From: Apoderus coryli
Lineage: Eukaryota; Arthropoda; Insecta; Coleoptera; Attelabidae
Reading direction: 5' to 3'
Assembly (NCBI GenBank): GCA_911728435.2
Contig: OU452201.1
Span: 22,382,001 to 22,446,000, forward strand
Length of the DNA stretch: 64,000 bases
This document shows positions 54,322 to 64,000 of this stretch, one piece after another. How positions within the stretch are numbered: the stretch's first letter is position 1; every line of letters starts with the position of its first letter. The position numbers and the translations under genes were made by a program. The notes below the pieces were generated by a model, which saw nothing but the letters and a program-made list of their open reading frames with translations, was not told the DNA's origin and did not search any database.

Positions 54322-55266
54322 TTAACAACAAATTGAAAATAATACAAGAACTGAACAAATATAATTCACAATGGATACCCTGTATAGTATTTCTGCTCCT
54401 CCAATACTATCAGCGAGAGTGTGCGATTTAGCATAAAGAACATTTCCACATAATCCAGGCCAGTGACTATTACATTGAGTATCTGGAGGGCATTTGGAAC
54501 ATGCCTCGCCCTGTGTATAAATCGGATCACCAATCATATTTCCACCAAAGCCATAATTGCATCCCACAAAGTATTCAACTATACCGCTTTTATTCTTCAT
54601 GGTCCAGCTACATCCTATGTGTGTAGTTTTTGCCCAAATCACTTGCGTAAAGTGACCCACATGTTTGTCGTCCGGAATGGGAAGATTCTGAAATTTCTCA
54701 TACATTCCCTCTGGCACAAATTTGATCTCACCATACCATCCTCCGATTGCGTCTTTATTCAATTTCGAAATAGACATAAGATTTTTAGTATCAGTTGTGG
54801 CACCATAATGTAGATTCTGACCGACACCGTAAGCGTTCTTAGGGGATTGCGGATGCCATGGGAATTGAGGTGTATCCCTGCATTTGTCGTGTGCGAAAAT
54901 GCATTGCCTGCCATAGCATGCCGATACAAACTCTAAATGTTCATCCCATGATAAAGCGTTCATATCAGCAGCCTTTTGGAATTTTGCTGGTGCATCAGCA
55001 TCTCCTACTGCAAATTTGTTTCTATGCTCATTGTGCAAATCAAGCATTTCATCTTTGAATTTCTTGCTAACCGACCCTCCCACGACTTTGCAGTCGCTAG
55101 AGTAACAGTAGGGACCCAGATTACAAACGGTATGGCTATCAGGTCTGGAACATTTAATGCCACACCAATCAATGTTAACGTCCTGGCACAGCGTTGTTTC
55201 CAAATTTAACACCATCACCATGCTAGCGATAACGATTTTATATATATGTGTATTTGTAGGTAACAT
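54322..55266 (-). CDS. CAP-superfamily secreted protein (antigen 5/venom-allergen-like), single exon
   Basis: A 314-aa protein begins at the ATG at 55,266. Residues 10-27 are a hydrophobic signal peptide ending near TTLCQ. A cysteine-rich N-terminal part (C35, C39, C48, C54, C59) precedes the CAP domain, about 70-250: LDLHNEHRNKFA at 76-87 with H78, the CAP1 motif GHFTQVIWAKT (204-214, H205) and CAP2 YFVGCNYGFGGN (232-243). GQN replaces GEN at 149-151. Cysteines resume in the tail (C256-C273). The last about 18 residues are hydrophobic (IVNYICSVLVLFSICC), unusual for a plain secreted antigen 5 and compatible with a GPI signal or membrane tail. The biological role of insect members is mostly unknown; venom allergens form only one branch. 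No intron is seen. Confidence 0.9.
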   Translation of the reverse strand: MLPTNTHIYKIVIASMVMVLNLETTLCQDVNIDWCGIKCSRPDSHTVCNLGPYCYSSDCKVVGGSVSKKFKDEMLDLHNEHRNKFAVGDADAPAKFQKAADMNALSWDEHLEFVSACYGRQCIFAHDKCRDTPQFPWHPQSPKNAYGVGQNLHYGATTDTKNLMSISKLNKDAIGGWYGEIKFVPEGMYEKFQNLPIPDDKHVGHFTQVIWAKTTHIGCSWTMKNKSGIVEYFVGCNYGFGGNMIGDPIYTQGEACSKCPPDTQCNSHWPGLCGNVLYAKSHTLADSIGGAEILYRVSIVNYICSVLVLFSICC

Positions 55267-55780
55267 AATTTGAATATCAAATTATAATTGTATGTGACGT
55301 TAATGTTTCTGTTTTCTGTCACTGTCAAACTAAATTTGTGTGTTGCAGAAAACGCATTCCTTTTACAAACTCAGATTAGTTATGAAACATTCTGAGGTTA
55401 TTTTCTCATATAACTTTCAAATTTTTAACAGTAAACTGCTGATATTTTGCGTTTGAAGGATAACGCCTAATATGGGGACTTATGCAACTGACTAAAAGAC
55501 GTTTCTTTTACAAATTTGATGTACAGTTAAATGAAAAATTTAAACTCAGAATGCTTTATCGCCATTTGGTAATTTTAGCAGTTTTTCCTTCCTTTTAAAA
55601 CAAAAATGGTGGTGAGATGATTCGGATGTGCTCATGTTCCATCAGTCCAGCTGATTTGAATTGTAAAAGGTCAAGGCCTAAACAATTAGAATATACCTAA
55701 TGTTGACAGAAACATTGATGTTGATTGTTGGACGTAATTGACATAATTATAGTGTGATAGCAAGGTTAATAAATCGTTAT
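55267..55780. other. Upstream flank of the CAP gene
   Basis: It should contain the promoter and 5-prime leader of the minus-strand CAP gene, but no TATA box or initiator can be fixed with confidence. No other feature is recognised. Confidence 0.4.
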
Positions 55781-55781
55781 A

Positions 55782-55943
55782 CAGGGTGTTTCGTAGTGAA
55801 ACCGTCATTCGTTAAGAGTGAATAGAGGGTTCAAAATATATCATTCTTAGTGGTTGCAATGACCTTCATTCAAAAATATACAAGGCATTTTCTTCTCATT
55901 TTTGTGATTTTTTTTTACACGTCATAGCTTCGGAACGATGTTG
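55782..55943. repeat. Truncated mariner-type MITE
   Basis: The TA-flanked end CAGGGTGTTTCGTAGTGA opens a non-coding segment that is cut off by the MITE starting at 55,946. No inverse end is recognised beyond it. Confidence 0.4.
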
Positions 55944-55945
55944 TA

Positions 55946-56249
55946 CAGGGTGTCCAGATTTCTTTGTAATTACAGAGTAGCTCTGTTATTGTGTAAATTT
56001 TTTTGATAGATATTTTTATGTGGAGTCCATAGGCGTACATTTAATTTTTTTATATGGTCTTAGTTTCAAAATATGAACCAAACTTATGTTTTTTTAAATA
56101 GGTTGCATTATTTTTATGGCCATTAAAATTAAATATTTTTTTCCTTTCAAATGATATAATATGACTCTTAATAGTTTTCTTTTTAGAAATATCAAAAACC
56201 GAGAGTGTTATTGAAAAATTTATTGTTATCAGGATTTGTGGACACCCTG
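55946..56249. mobile_element. Mariner-type MITE, 304 bp
   Basis: It starts CAGGGTGTCCA and ends TGGACACCCTG, flanked by TA at 55,944-55,945 and 56,250-56,251. It has no coding capacity. Its ends resemble those of the larger element starting at 56,876. Confidence 0.7.
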
Positions 56250-56875
56250 TAATTTTGGCGTAATGTAAACGCGATTATCTTTAGTCTTTAAAATAACAAA
56301 ATTCTAAGTAGATTCAATAAAAATTGCCGTTTTGATGCTTTAATAAATAACAAACAAACAAACAACTTATTTCTACAAGAACAAAGAATATTGTTCTTTG
56401 AACATATCATCAAATAATATCAAAAGAACGCCTTGTATATCATAAATTTTGCAATACGTTTGGAGAATTAACTCAAAAAATAAGATTGTTAATATTTTGT
56501 TCGTGTTTATTTCGGTTTCAACAATTAATATGTTATTTTACTTGTTGTTTTACTATTCCAGTGTTATACGAAATAAGATTAATCATTATATTTCGATAAA
56601 AGCAAAATGCAATTTTATATTTGTTTGTATTTTAACATGTACTTGGTGATCATTTATAAACGCACACCCCTTTAACTTTGTTGTTTCATCCTGTAGAAGA
56701 AAATGTTAAGTACAAAAGTTTTAGGGCTTAATTTAAACTATTTACAGCATATATTATGCTAATATACAGGGTGATTCATTATGGTTGCAGCAAACGAAAA
56801 CTGGAGATTTCTGAAAGTGACTTAAGCATTTTTTGTCATTGAACCCATGTCCGCAAATGCTTCGTTATCGAGATA
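56250..56875. other. No gene recognised; mariner-type end at 56,767
   Basis: The plus-strand frame at 56,449-56,649 is hydrophobic but has no family features. CAGGGTGATTCATTATGG preceded by TA at 56,767 is another MITE-type left end, apparently truncated by the element at 56,876. Confidence 0.35.
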
Positions 56876-57388
56876 CAGGGTGTCCAAATTTAGTAGTCAA
56901 ATTAACTTTCTTGTTCAATTCTCAAAAACTAGCTAACCGATTTCGACAAAATTTTACATGCATTTGGGGACCGATAACCTAAAATAATCTCCATTATTTT
57001 GGCTTTCATTAACTGTTCATTGGCGTAGATATAGGGGGCATTTGGGTAAATTTTACACATAAATTAATTAAAGACAGCTTTGGCAAGCTTCGTTATTTTA
57101 AATTATTACTTTTTTAAAAAGAGCAACTTATAAGCTACAAAAAAGTTAATTACGTCGATGTGGTGATTTCTACCATTTATGTGGAAACCGATAAATTGCA
57201 AGTTAATGGTAGATTTAAATCAAAATAACGTTTACCAGAAAACCAAATGAAAAATCAAAGTTGCCATGGAAAACGAATGCCGCAACAATAAAAAAAAAAC
57301 TTTGATAGCAACAAATTTAAATTAGTTAAAATTGTTTTATTATTTCGTAGTTGTTTTTAATATTGCGAATGTTTTTTTCTAAATTAAA

Positions 57389-57876
57389 ATGAGTTTTTCA
57401 ATTGAAGAATATGTTTGTGTAATGCAAATGCAAGAGCAGCGGCCAGAGAATACCAAATTAGTTATCCTAATAGACGTCAACCATTTCACAAAACATGGAC
57501 GGCTACATTTCACAGGCTTAGAACGATAGGGAGCATTTTACCTAGAGTTAACAAACGACCGCATCGTCTAAATATTCAAACTGAAGAAAACATAGTGGAT
57601 TTAGTTTTAAACGATCCGAAAATAAGCATTAGAAGAATTCCAACTCAATTGGCAATACCTCGAACAACTGTTTGGAGACTATTAAATCGAGAAATGCTCT
57701 ATCATCATCAAGATGTCCACGCCCTACATCCTGCAGACCGTCAAAGGCACCTACTATTTTGTAATTGGGTTCTTGGTAAGCATCAAGAAGATGAAAGATT
57801 TTTAGAGAAAGTGCTCTGGTTAGATGAAGCAACCTTTACTACATATATAGTCTTTAAACAACCCTCGTGCTATTAG
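57389..57876 (+). pseudogene. N-terminal mariner-type transposase fragment
   Basis: From ATG 57,389 (MSFSIEEYV), after a one-base frameshift at about 57,415, the frame encodes CNANARAAAREYQISYPNRR and RLRTIGSILPRVNKRPHR. Next come helix-turn-helix-like IPTQLAIPRTTVWRLL and EKVLWLDEATFT with the first catalytic D. After that codon the frame runs into inner TIR sequence and stops, so the second and third catalytic residues are deleted. The family is the same broad group as the DD41D relic at 52,474. Confidence 0.7.
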
Positions 57877-58300
57877 GCCGGCAAATTTTCAAGAACGTTT
57901 TGATTTCTGATAAACGTTATTTTGATTTAAATCTACCATTAACTTGCAATTTATCGGTTTCCATAAAAATGGTAGAAACCACAACATCGACTATTAAATC
58001 GAGAAATGCTCTATCATCATCAAGATGTCCACGCCCTACATCCTGCAGACCGTCAAAGGCACCTACTATTTTGTAATTGGGTTCTTGGTAAGCATCAAGA
58101 AGATGAAAGATTTTTAGAGAAAGTGCTCTGGTTAGATGAAGCAACCTTTACTACATATATAGTCTTTAAACAACCCTCGTGCTATTAGGCCGGCAAATTT
58201 TCAAGAACGTTTTGATTTCTGATAAACGTTATTTTGATTTAAATCTACCATTAACTTGCAATTTATCGGTTTCCATAAAAATGGTAAAAACCACAACATC
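57677..58300 (+). repeat. 312-bp tandem duplication
   Basis: 57,677-57,988 and 57,989-58,300 are two head-to-tail copies, almost identical (for example GGTAGAAACC against GGTAAAAACC near the end). The unit spans the transposase region around the first catalytic D plus the inner part of the right TIR. Confidence 0.85.
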
Positions 58301-58525
58301 GACGTAATTAACTTTTTTGTAGCTTATAAGTTGCTCTTTTTAAAAAAGTAATAATTTAAAATAATGAAGCATGTCAAAGCTGTGTTTAACTAATTTATGT
58401 GTAAAATTTATCCAAATGCCAATGGAAAGTTAATGAAAGCCAAAATAATTCAGAATATTTTAGGTTATCTCTCCTCAAATGCATGTAAAATTTTGTCAAA
58501 ATCGGTTAGCTATTTAGCAATTTGA

Positions 58526-58689
58526 TGGGCCTATCTTAAACGGTTCAATAAGTATTCGCAATAAAACAAAGCTTTTTCAAAAATTAAATGTATCTTTAAC
58601 AAAAGAAAAACTAAAAAGAATGTCAGTTAAAATGAATAACTGTCATTTTGTAAATAATATAATATGTAAAGATTGTTTATTTAAAAATA
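58526..58689. other. AT-rich spacer between two mariner-type relics
   Basis: No feature is recognised. Confidence 0.4.
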
Positions 58690-58699
58690 AACTTTTCAA

Positions 58700-59515
58700 A
58701 TGAAGAACGGAAAAATATGTTGTTATCCAAAAAATAATTATAACGCGTCCTCTATAGTACGTGAGTATAGACAACAATATCCAGAAAGACAGTATTCGTC
58801 TAGAGCGACAATTACACGTCTGTACAGAAAAAGGCGACCAGTTCCTGCATACGTAGAAATGGATTTCAACATTTTGAAGAAAACCCGCGAACATCGATTC
58901 GTAAAGTCTCTCAAACTTTACGACAGAGAGGCTTCCAAAATAGATGATCTTTCGGAAAGGTAAGAAAGGAACTCATAAAACATTCTTACAGACGCGAATA
59001 ACGCAGCCATTTTCTCCTGAACAGAAGCGAAAACGAGTTCCATTTTGCCAGCAAATGCTGCAGAGAATGGGCGAAGATCCACAGTGTCTTCATAAAATTC
59101 AGTCAGATGAATCCTCTTTTTGAACCAGTCGAGTACCAAATAAGCAACACCATAGATTTTGGAACACTGACAATCCAAACTTTGCTAGAGGAGCGCAATT
59201 ACAAGGAAGACTGCCGGTCAATGCATGGTGTCGTATTTAAGGGGACCGCATAGTAGGACCATATATCTTTGAACGCACATTAACCGGAGAAACTGATCTA
59301 ATTTTTTTAGAAACATATCTGATAGATTTTTTAGAAGACGGAGCACCTCCACCTAACACCAGGGGTGCTCAAGACTTTTTCAACAATAACTTTAGAGAAT
59401 GGATCGGCAAGTTTGATACTATTCGATGGCCACCAAGCAGTTATGATTTAACGCCTCTGTATATATTTTTATGAGCCTATATTAAAGCTCGTGTTAAAGA
59501 TAAAGTGTATTGTGT
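58700..59515 (+). pseudogene. Third mariner-type transposase relic (DD41D-like group)
   Basis: Plus-strand pieces occur in order. First is an N-terminal helix-turn-helix with NASSIVREYRQQYPERQYSS and TITRLYRKRRPV. Next is a segment with CQQMLQRMGEDPQCLHKIQSDESSF including the first catalytic D. NPNFARGAQLQGRLPVNAWC and RIVGPYIFERTLTGETDLIF come next. The last piece is LEDGAPPPNTRGAQDFF with the second D and WPPSSYDLTPLYIFL, where the third D has become Y. Stops and frameshifts are frequent and no TIR is recognised, so it is inactive. Confidence 0.7.
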
Positions 59516-61557
59516 AACAGGAAAAATTTTAAATTAACTTTAAATCTTTAATTATCTTATTTAATACATCACATACCACGTTTCCGAAAGTTACACGTTA
59601 TAATATATTTACATAAAAACATAGCATAAATGCAGCGATTCTCTTAATTCTTCGGTAGACTTACATACGGATAAGATTTGATTAAGCAATATCCTTGAGA
59701 AAAGTAGGGAAAAAAGTTAAACATTTTTCTCTTAAGTAACTTTGTACTTTGTAGTTTTAAAAGTTACCCACAACGTTATTCAATCTAATGCATGTTTTAA
59801 GATTTAAAACTTTTAAGACCTTACCGTCGTATATTTCTCGTAGAAAAGTTTTACATGTAGAATAATTGCGAATTAATTTAATTGAAAATTTAATGAACCC
59901 TTAACAAATTGTTAGCTTGTGAAAGTTTCACCATATTTAGGTTTTATGTTGTTAAACTTTTCATAGTTGAACCCGTGTATGCAAAATATAGTTTCTTGGG
60001 ATTTCAGATAAAATACAAATAATATAGCGCATTGCGATAAGGGAAATGATGTTCCTTCGCAAGGACAGATAAATCAAAATACAATTCTAAATGAATTAAC
60101 AGAAAAGTACGCTCTGTTCTATGACTACTGAGTAGTTGACAGAACTGGATAAGTAATTCTGGAAATCTAATAATGAAATGAATTAAATTATGAGTAAAAA
60201 TTATTTATAATTTGTAATTGTAATTACTTTCTGCAATCACTTTTCGAGAGTGAGACACATCACCATAGGTCTCACTCTATATCTATACACCAAGTATTAC
60301 TAGGCACTGCTGAAGACGCCACAGCAGAAACCAGAGTCGAATTCACGCCATGACCGATTATAACCGGTTACAAAGATTAATGTACATTGTGTACATTAAT
60401 CTTTGCCGGTTATAAACGGTTTAACTTTTTGCATTCACGCGACCCCGGTTATTTCCGGTTTCACTATGATGAAAAAGCCCTTCATGGCGTCATAGGTTCT
60501 TTGCGGTTTAACCCCAGCTATGAGCTACGTTATTATCTACTATGGAACACGAAAAGTGTATTTATGCTGTTAGAATTAACTATGTAGCAATGGATTACAA
60601 AACTCAGGTAGACGATCTGGACAAACCTTTAGTTACTACAAGATCCAACAAATTTCATTGATCATCATGATCGTGATGAATAACAGACAGTAGATTGATT
60701 AAAGGAATTTCTTCAGAAAATGAAAACAACTCTGAAAAAGTAGACCACTTCGTCGATGCAAGAAGACAAGGGTGTTGCAGACGAACAAAATGCCAGCCGC
60801 ACTGGACTCTCATACAGAAGATATTTTCCAGTTAATGAGGAACTATAAAATCGAGACTACGGGATGTTGGTACAAATTGGAGAGTGTGACCGTTAAAGAC
60901 TTAGTTCCTTTTGGACTTTTATGTGTATGTAATGGCGAACATATTTTTTTGAAGAAATAGGCCATACAAATATAGATATGCAGGAGTGCGATATCAAATC
61001 TTGACTATTATTTCGTTAATATCAAAAACCAAAAGGACGTTTCTGTGCATTTAGGTATACATGGCAAAGGTATTGTAACAGGCTGATGGTTTTTACTTTC
61101 CTATAAAAATGAACTCCAGCATTGCCTACAAAAAATCTATTAAAACACATTTTAATTGTTCAATAAAATGAGCATGGTGTAATCAGTGTTTAATAATTAT
61201 TATATTTATAGAAATTGAAGCTACGCAAGTGAGTTGACAAAAATCTAGATTTTTTGTGGACGGAACTGGGCTGAAAATATAATGTTCCACAATGAAAGAA
61301 AACGTCAACAACATGTTTAATATTTCGCAAAGCCACCGAAAAAATGATTCTTTCTGCCAAATCTAAAAAGTAAATTACAGTCTTTGTTGTCAAGAAAAGA
61401 ATTTTTTTGTATATGAAACTTATTATAATGTCTTTAAACATAATTTGTTTGAATGTCACGTACAAATATATAAAATATTATACTGCATAGCATTTTTAAT
61501 TATTTTTTCTAATATTTGTAAACTATTTTTTACTTGACTGAGGAACTATGAGTAATA
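59516..61557. other. AT-rich region, no gene recognised; palindrome at 60,358-60,414
   Basis: Short frames at 60,387-60,960 lack family features. An imperfect palindrome pairs TTATAACCGGTTACAAAGA with its inverse around TAATGTACATTGTGTACATTA. A smaller hairpin (AGAGTGAGAC/GTCTCACTCT) is at 60,246-60,277. Confidence 0.45.
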
Positions 61558-61559
61558 TA

Positions 61560-63633
61560 CAGGGTGGTCCAACGAAAAGTTTGCACCTAGCTTTTCTCTT
61601 TTTTTTGTAGTCGAATGCGAAAATGCTCGGACACGTCGATTTTGCTTTTGAGGGGGACACATTTTAAACATATTTTTCGATCTGCGCCTTTAACCCCCTA
61701 GCGGGGGTGAGTAACAACCCTAAAATTTTAAATGGAAAGAGGGGTCTAATGACATATCATTTGAAAGGACACAAAATTGTCTTTCTAATGATACCCTATT
61801 TGTCGAATTTTACTAAAACAGTTAATACGAAAACGACTTTAAAGACATTAAGCCGATAATTTTGGTATTAATGAGAAATACAAATAAGTTTTAATTATTA
61901 CGACTGAAAACAACTACAATCATTTCTAAATTATTTACGGGATTTCAAAAACACTATCTTATTTATCAGAACTAAATTCCTCACTAATCGTTTGCGTTTT
62001 TTGTTGAAATAAAAACTGCAGATACGTGTAGGAAAAGAATTTACACCGTTTATTTTAGTCTTTTCATTGATTCAGTTTGGTTGCTTCTCAAGTTATTTTA
62101 CTTTTACCGTACAAAATGATTTATTCCATTCTAGAACGAGTTGAAATTGTTAAACTTTATTTTCAAAATAATAGTAGTGCTAGACTTACGGCTCGCTTAT
62201 TTAATGAGAGACATCCCGATAAAAATGTGAATGATGTGTACGTTGGCAAGTTAGTTAAAAAGTTTGTAGATACCGGATCTGTCTGTAATGTAAAACACCA
62301 GCCGCAGAAACCGATCAGAAATGAAGCTGTGGAAGTCGCTGTTTTAGGGCATGTTGAAATGGATCATAGTCAAAGTACCCGTCAACTAGCTGAAGCCTCA
62401 GGTGTCTCCCGTTCGTCCATAATACGAATTTTAAAAGCGTACAAATTTCATCCGTACAAAATCAAATTAGTACAGGAACTAAATGAGGATGATCCTGATA
62501 GAAGGCTGCAATTTTGTGAAGCAATGAGCCAGCGTTTAATTGAAGATCCGCAATTATTATTTAACATTTGTTTTTCCGACGAATGCACATTTTATTTGAA
62601 TGGAGCTGTAAATAGGCACAATTGCCGTTACTGGGATGACAGTAACCCACATTTATTCCGTGAGGTTCATACCCAGTATACTCAAAAAATAAACGTCTGG
62701 TGTGGCATATTAGGAAATCATATTATAGGACCACTTTTTATTCCTGGAAATTTAACTGGTGAAGTGTACCTAAACATGCTTGAAGACACAATTGATCCTT
62801 TAATAACACAAATAATAGAAGATGACCAAAATCATACTGCTGATCGGCTTTATTTCCAGCAAGATGGAGCACCTCCGCACTATGTGGCTCCTGTAAGACA
62901 GTTCTTAGATGACCGGTTCCCTGGACGGTGGATTGGAAGGAGGGGCCCAATTGAATGGCCTGCCAGGTCACCGGATTTATCGCCTTTAGACTTTTTTCTT
63001 TGGGGGCACTTAAATAATAAATGTTTTGCCACGAAGCCCGAGTCCATAGAAGATCTTCGCCAACGCATTACAGAAGAGTGCAGAAACATAACACCTGATA
63101 TGCTACAAAATGTTAGAAATAGATTTGAACAAAATCTGTATTATTGTATGGAATCAAATGGGTCACATTTTCAACATTTGTTAATGTAACGTTTTAATAA
63201 ATCAATTTAACAGCTTGTTTACTTTTTTTACAAAGCAATGTTAAAACTAACAAACATTGGAATGTACTAACGATTGCAGGTGTTTTCACTCGCAATAATT
63301 AAAACTTATTTGTATTTCTCATTAATACCAAAATTATCGGCTTAATGTCTTTAAAGTCGTTTTCGTATTAACTGTTTTAGTAAAATTCGACAAATAGGGT
63401 ATCATTAGAAAGACAATTTTGTGTCCTTTCAAATGATATGTCATTAGACCCCTCTTTCCATTTAAAATTTTAGGGTTGTTACTCACCCCCGCTAGGGGGT
63501 TAAAGGCGCAGATCGAAAAATATGTTTAAAATGTGTCCCCCTCAAAAGCAAAATCGACGTGTCCGAGCATTTTCGCATTCGACTACAAAAAAAAGAGAAA
63601 AGCTAGGTGCAAACTTTTCGTTGGACCACCCTG
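61560..63633 (+). mobile_element. Full-length DD41D mariner-type transposon, copy 3
   Basis: This 2074-bp element is flanked by TA (61,558-61,559 and 63,634-63,635) with the same CAGGGTGGTCC ends and 341-bp TIRs (61,560-61,900 and 63,293-63,633). It lacks 13 bp present in copies 1 and 2, in the leader before the transposase (at about 61,938). It has the same orientation as copy 2. Confidence 0.95.
62116..63189 (+). CDS. Intact DD41D mariner-type transposase, copy 3
   Basis: A 357-aa protein from the first in-frame ATG (62,116). D155, D250 and D292 and both helix-turn-helix regions are retained. It carries S95 and Q139 and keeps P259. Its private changes are T189 for P (near TQYTQKINVW) and N300 for K (just after the third catalytic motif). 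The frame is open and an AATAAA follows the stop, as in copy 2. Whether the protein is active cannot be judged from sequence. Confidence 0.93.
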   Translation: MIYSILERVEIVKLYFQNNSSARLTARLFNERHPDKNVNDVYVGKLVKKFVDTGSVCNVKHQPQKPIRNEAVEVAVLGHVEMDHSQSTRQLAEASGVSRSSIIRILKAYKFHPYKIKLVQELNEDDPDRRLQFCEAMSQRLIEDPQLLFNICFSDECTFYLNGAVNRHNCRYWDDSNPHLFREVHTQYTQKINVWCGILGNHIIGPLFIPGNLTGEVYLNMLEDTIDPLITQIIEDDQNHTADRLYFQQDGAPPHYVAPVRQFLDDRFPGRWIGRRGPIEWPARSPDLSPLDFFLWGHLNNKCFATKPESIEDLRQRITEECRNITPDMLQNVRNRFEQNLYYCMESNGSHFQHLLM

Positions 63634-63635
63634 TA

Positions 63636-64000
63636 TAATAGTTTGCTAAGGTCTTTAAAATTACCATATAATAAACATTATTGAGGTACAATAGTCGCAT
63701 AATTAGAGATTATATAACAAAAATTCATTTTTAGATTCTAACCCAGTATCGGAGAAATAATTGTGTACATATGAAGAAAAATAGACGATGAGAGCTTGTA
63801 GACGAAACTTGAATTGAATCCGTGGTTCAGAATTTTCGTTTAATTAATCCCCATTGCGCTATCATTCATAATGTCGCATCGGGCGGTTTTTCCAAACTCT
63901 CCCATTTTGAAAGAAACTACCTTCCTATACCCTATACGATTTTTGACAAGGCCTGCCATCACTGATAACGATAGACAGCCAAAGAGAAGCTGATAGTCAT
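63636..64000. other. No feature recognised
   Basis: Spacer to the window end without a recognisable gene or repeat. Confidence 0.45.

Larger units (their letters stand above)
56876..58525 (+). mobile_element. Mariner-type element with about 330-360-bp TIRs, decayed
   Basis: The left end CAGGGTGTCCAAATTTAG, preceded by TA, opens a long inverted repeat (56,876-57,241). It recurs inverted at 58,217-58,525, lacking the last 45 bp. Words such as ATTTAAATCAAAATAACG and ACATGCATTTGGGGA are recognisable in both arms. Between them lies a truncated transposase with an internal 312-bp tandem duplication. The long-TIR design parallels that of the intact DD41D elements, but the sequence is different. Confidence 0.7.

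Noticed and set aside
54378..54390. ACCCTGTATA word as a possible mariner-type end
   Set aside because: It lies inside the coding frame of the CAP gene, which reads through without disturbance, so it is coincidental.
60301..60345. CTGAAGACGCC...GAAAC as another hammerhead-like motif
   Set aside because: Stem II does not pair and there is no palindrome or helix I; chance similarity is likely.
1..64000. CRISPR array, bacterial operon or prokaryotic origin features
   Set aside because: Introns, LTR and LINE elements and insect gene families show eukaryotic DNA; no direct-repeat/spacer pattern is present.

Overview
The window reads as repeat-saturated nuclear DNA of an insect. It is AT-rich, has few conserved genes, long introns and dense relics of arthropod transposon families (mariner-type, hAT, copia, Ty3-like gag, LINEs, Penelope-like). 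The two host loci I can support are of insect type: a neuronal Ig-superfamily gene of the DIP/lachesin kind and a CAP (antigen 5-like) secreted protein gene. A beetle would fit, but the order cannot be fixed from the sequence. I recognise no intact tRNA, rRNA or other canonical RNA gene and no CRISPR array.

Layout. 1-12 kb holds a Jockey-like LINE relic, small foldback elements, an hAT relic and palindromes carrying hammerhead-like motifs. At 12.46-14.54 kb (minus) lies the first of three full-length, near-identical mariner-type transposons; the others are at 30.00-32.08 kb and 61.56-63.63 kb (both plus). Each has terminal inverted repeats of about 340 bp, flanking TA and an uninterrupted 357-aa transposase with DD41D spacing. 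15-29 kb is a graveyard of LINE, gag, mariner and DDE relics with one 430-bp foldback at 27.2-27.6 kb. 34.0-36.4 kb is an inverted pair of Penelope-like fragments.

37.3-47.9 kb is one host locus on the minus strand. An Ig-domain exon (47,697-47,867) and a terminal exon (37,314-37,603) join in matching phase across a 10.1-kb intron. The intron contains an intact antisense copia element (37,819-42,306; identical 162-bp LTRs, 5-bp target duplication, 1342-aa polyprotein), a shortened Penelope-like element and a LINE relic with a 5-prime inversion. 48-53 kb holds further LINE, hammerhead-like, hAT and mariner relics. 54.3-55.3 kb is the single-exon CAP gene (minus). 55.8-59.5 kb is a cluster of mariner-type relics and MITEs, including one with a 312-bp tandem duplication.

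The strongest leads are (i) the three DD41D transposons with intact ORFs, which look recently mobile; (ii) the recent copia insertion in the Ig gene; and (iii) a dispersed set of hammerhead-ribozyme-like motifs, several inside or beside Penelope-like sequences, sharing a CTGANGA-type core, a stem, GAAAC, a short palindrome and an NUH triplet.
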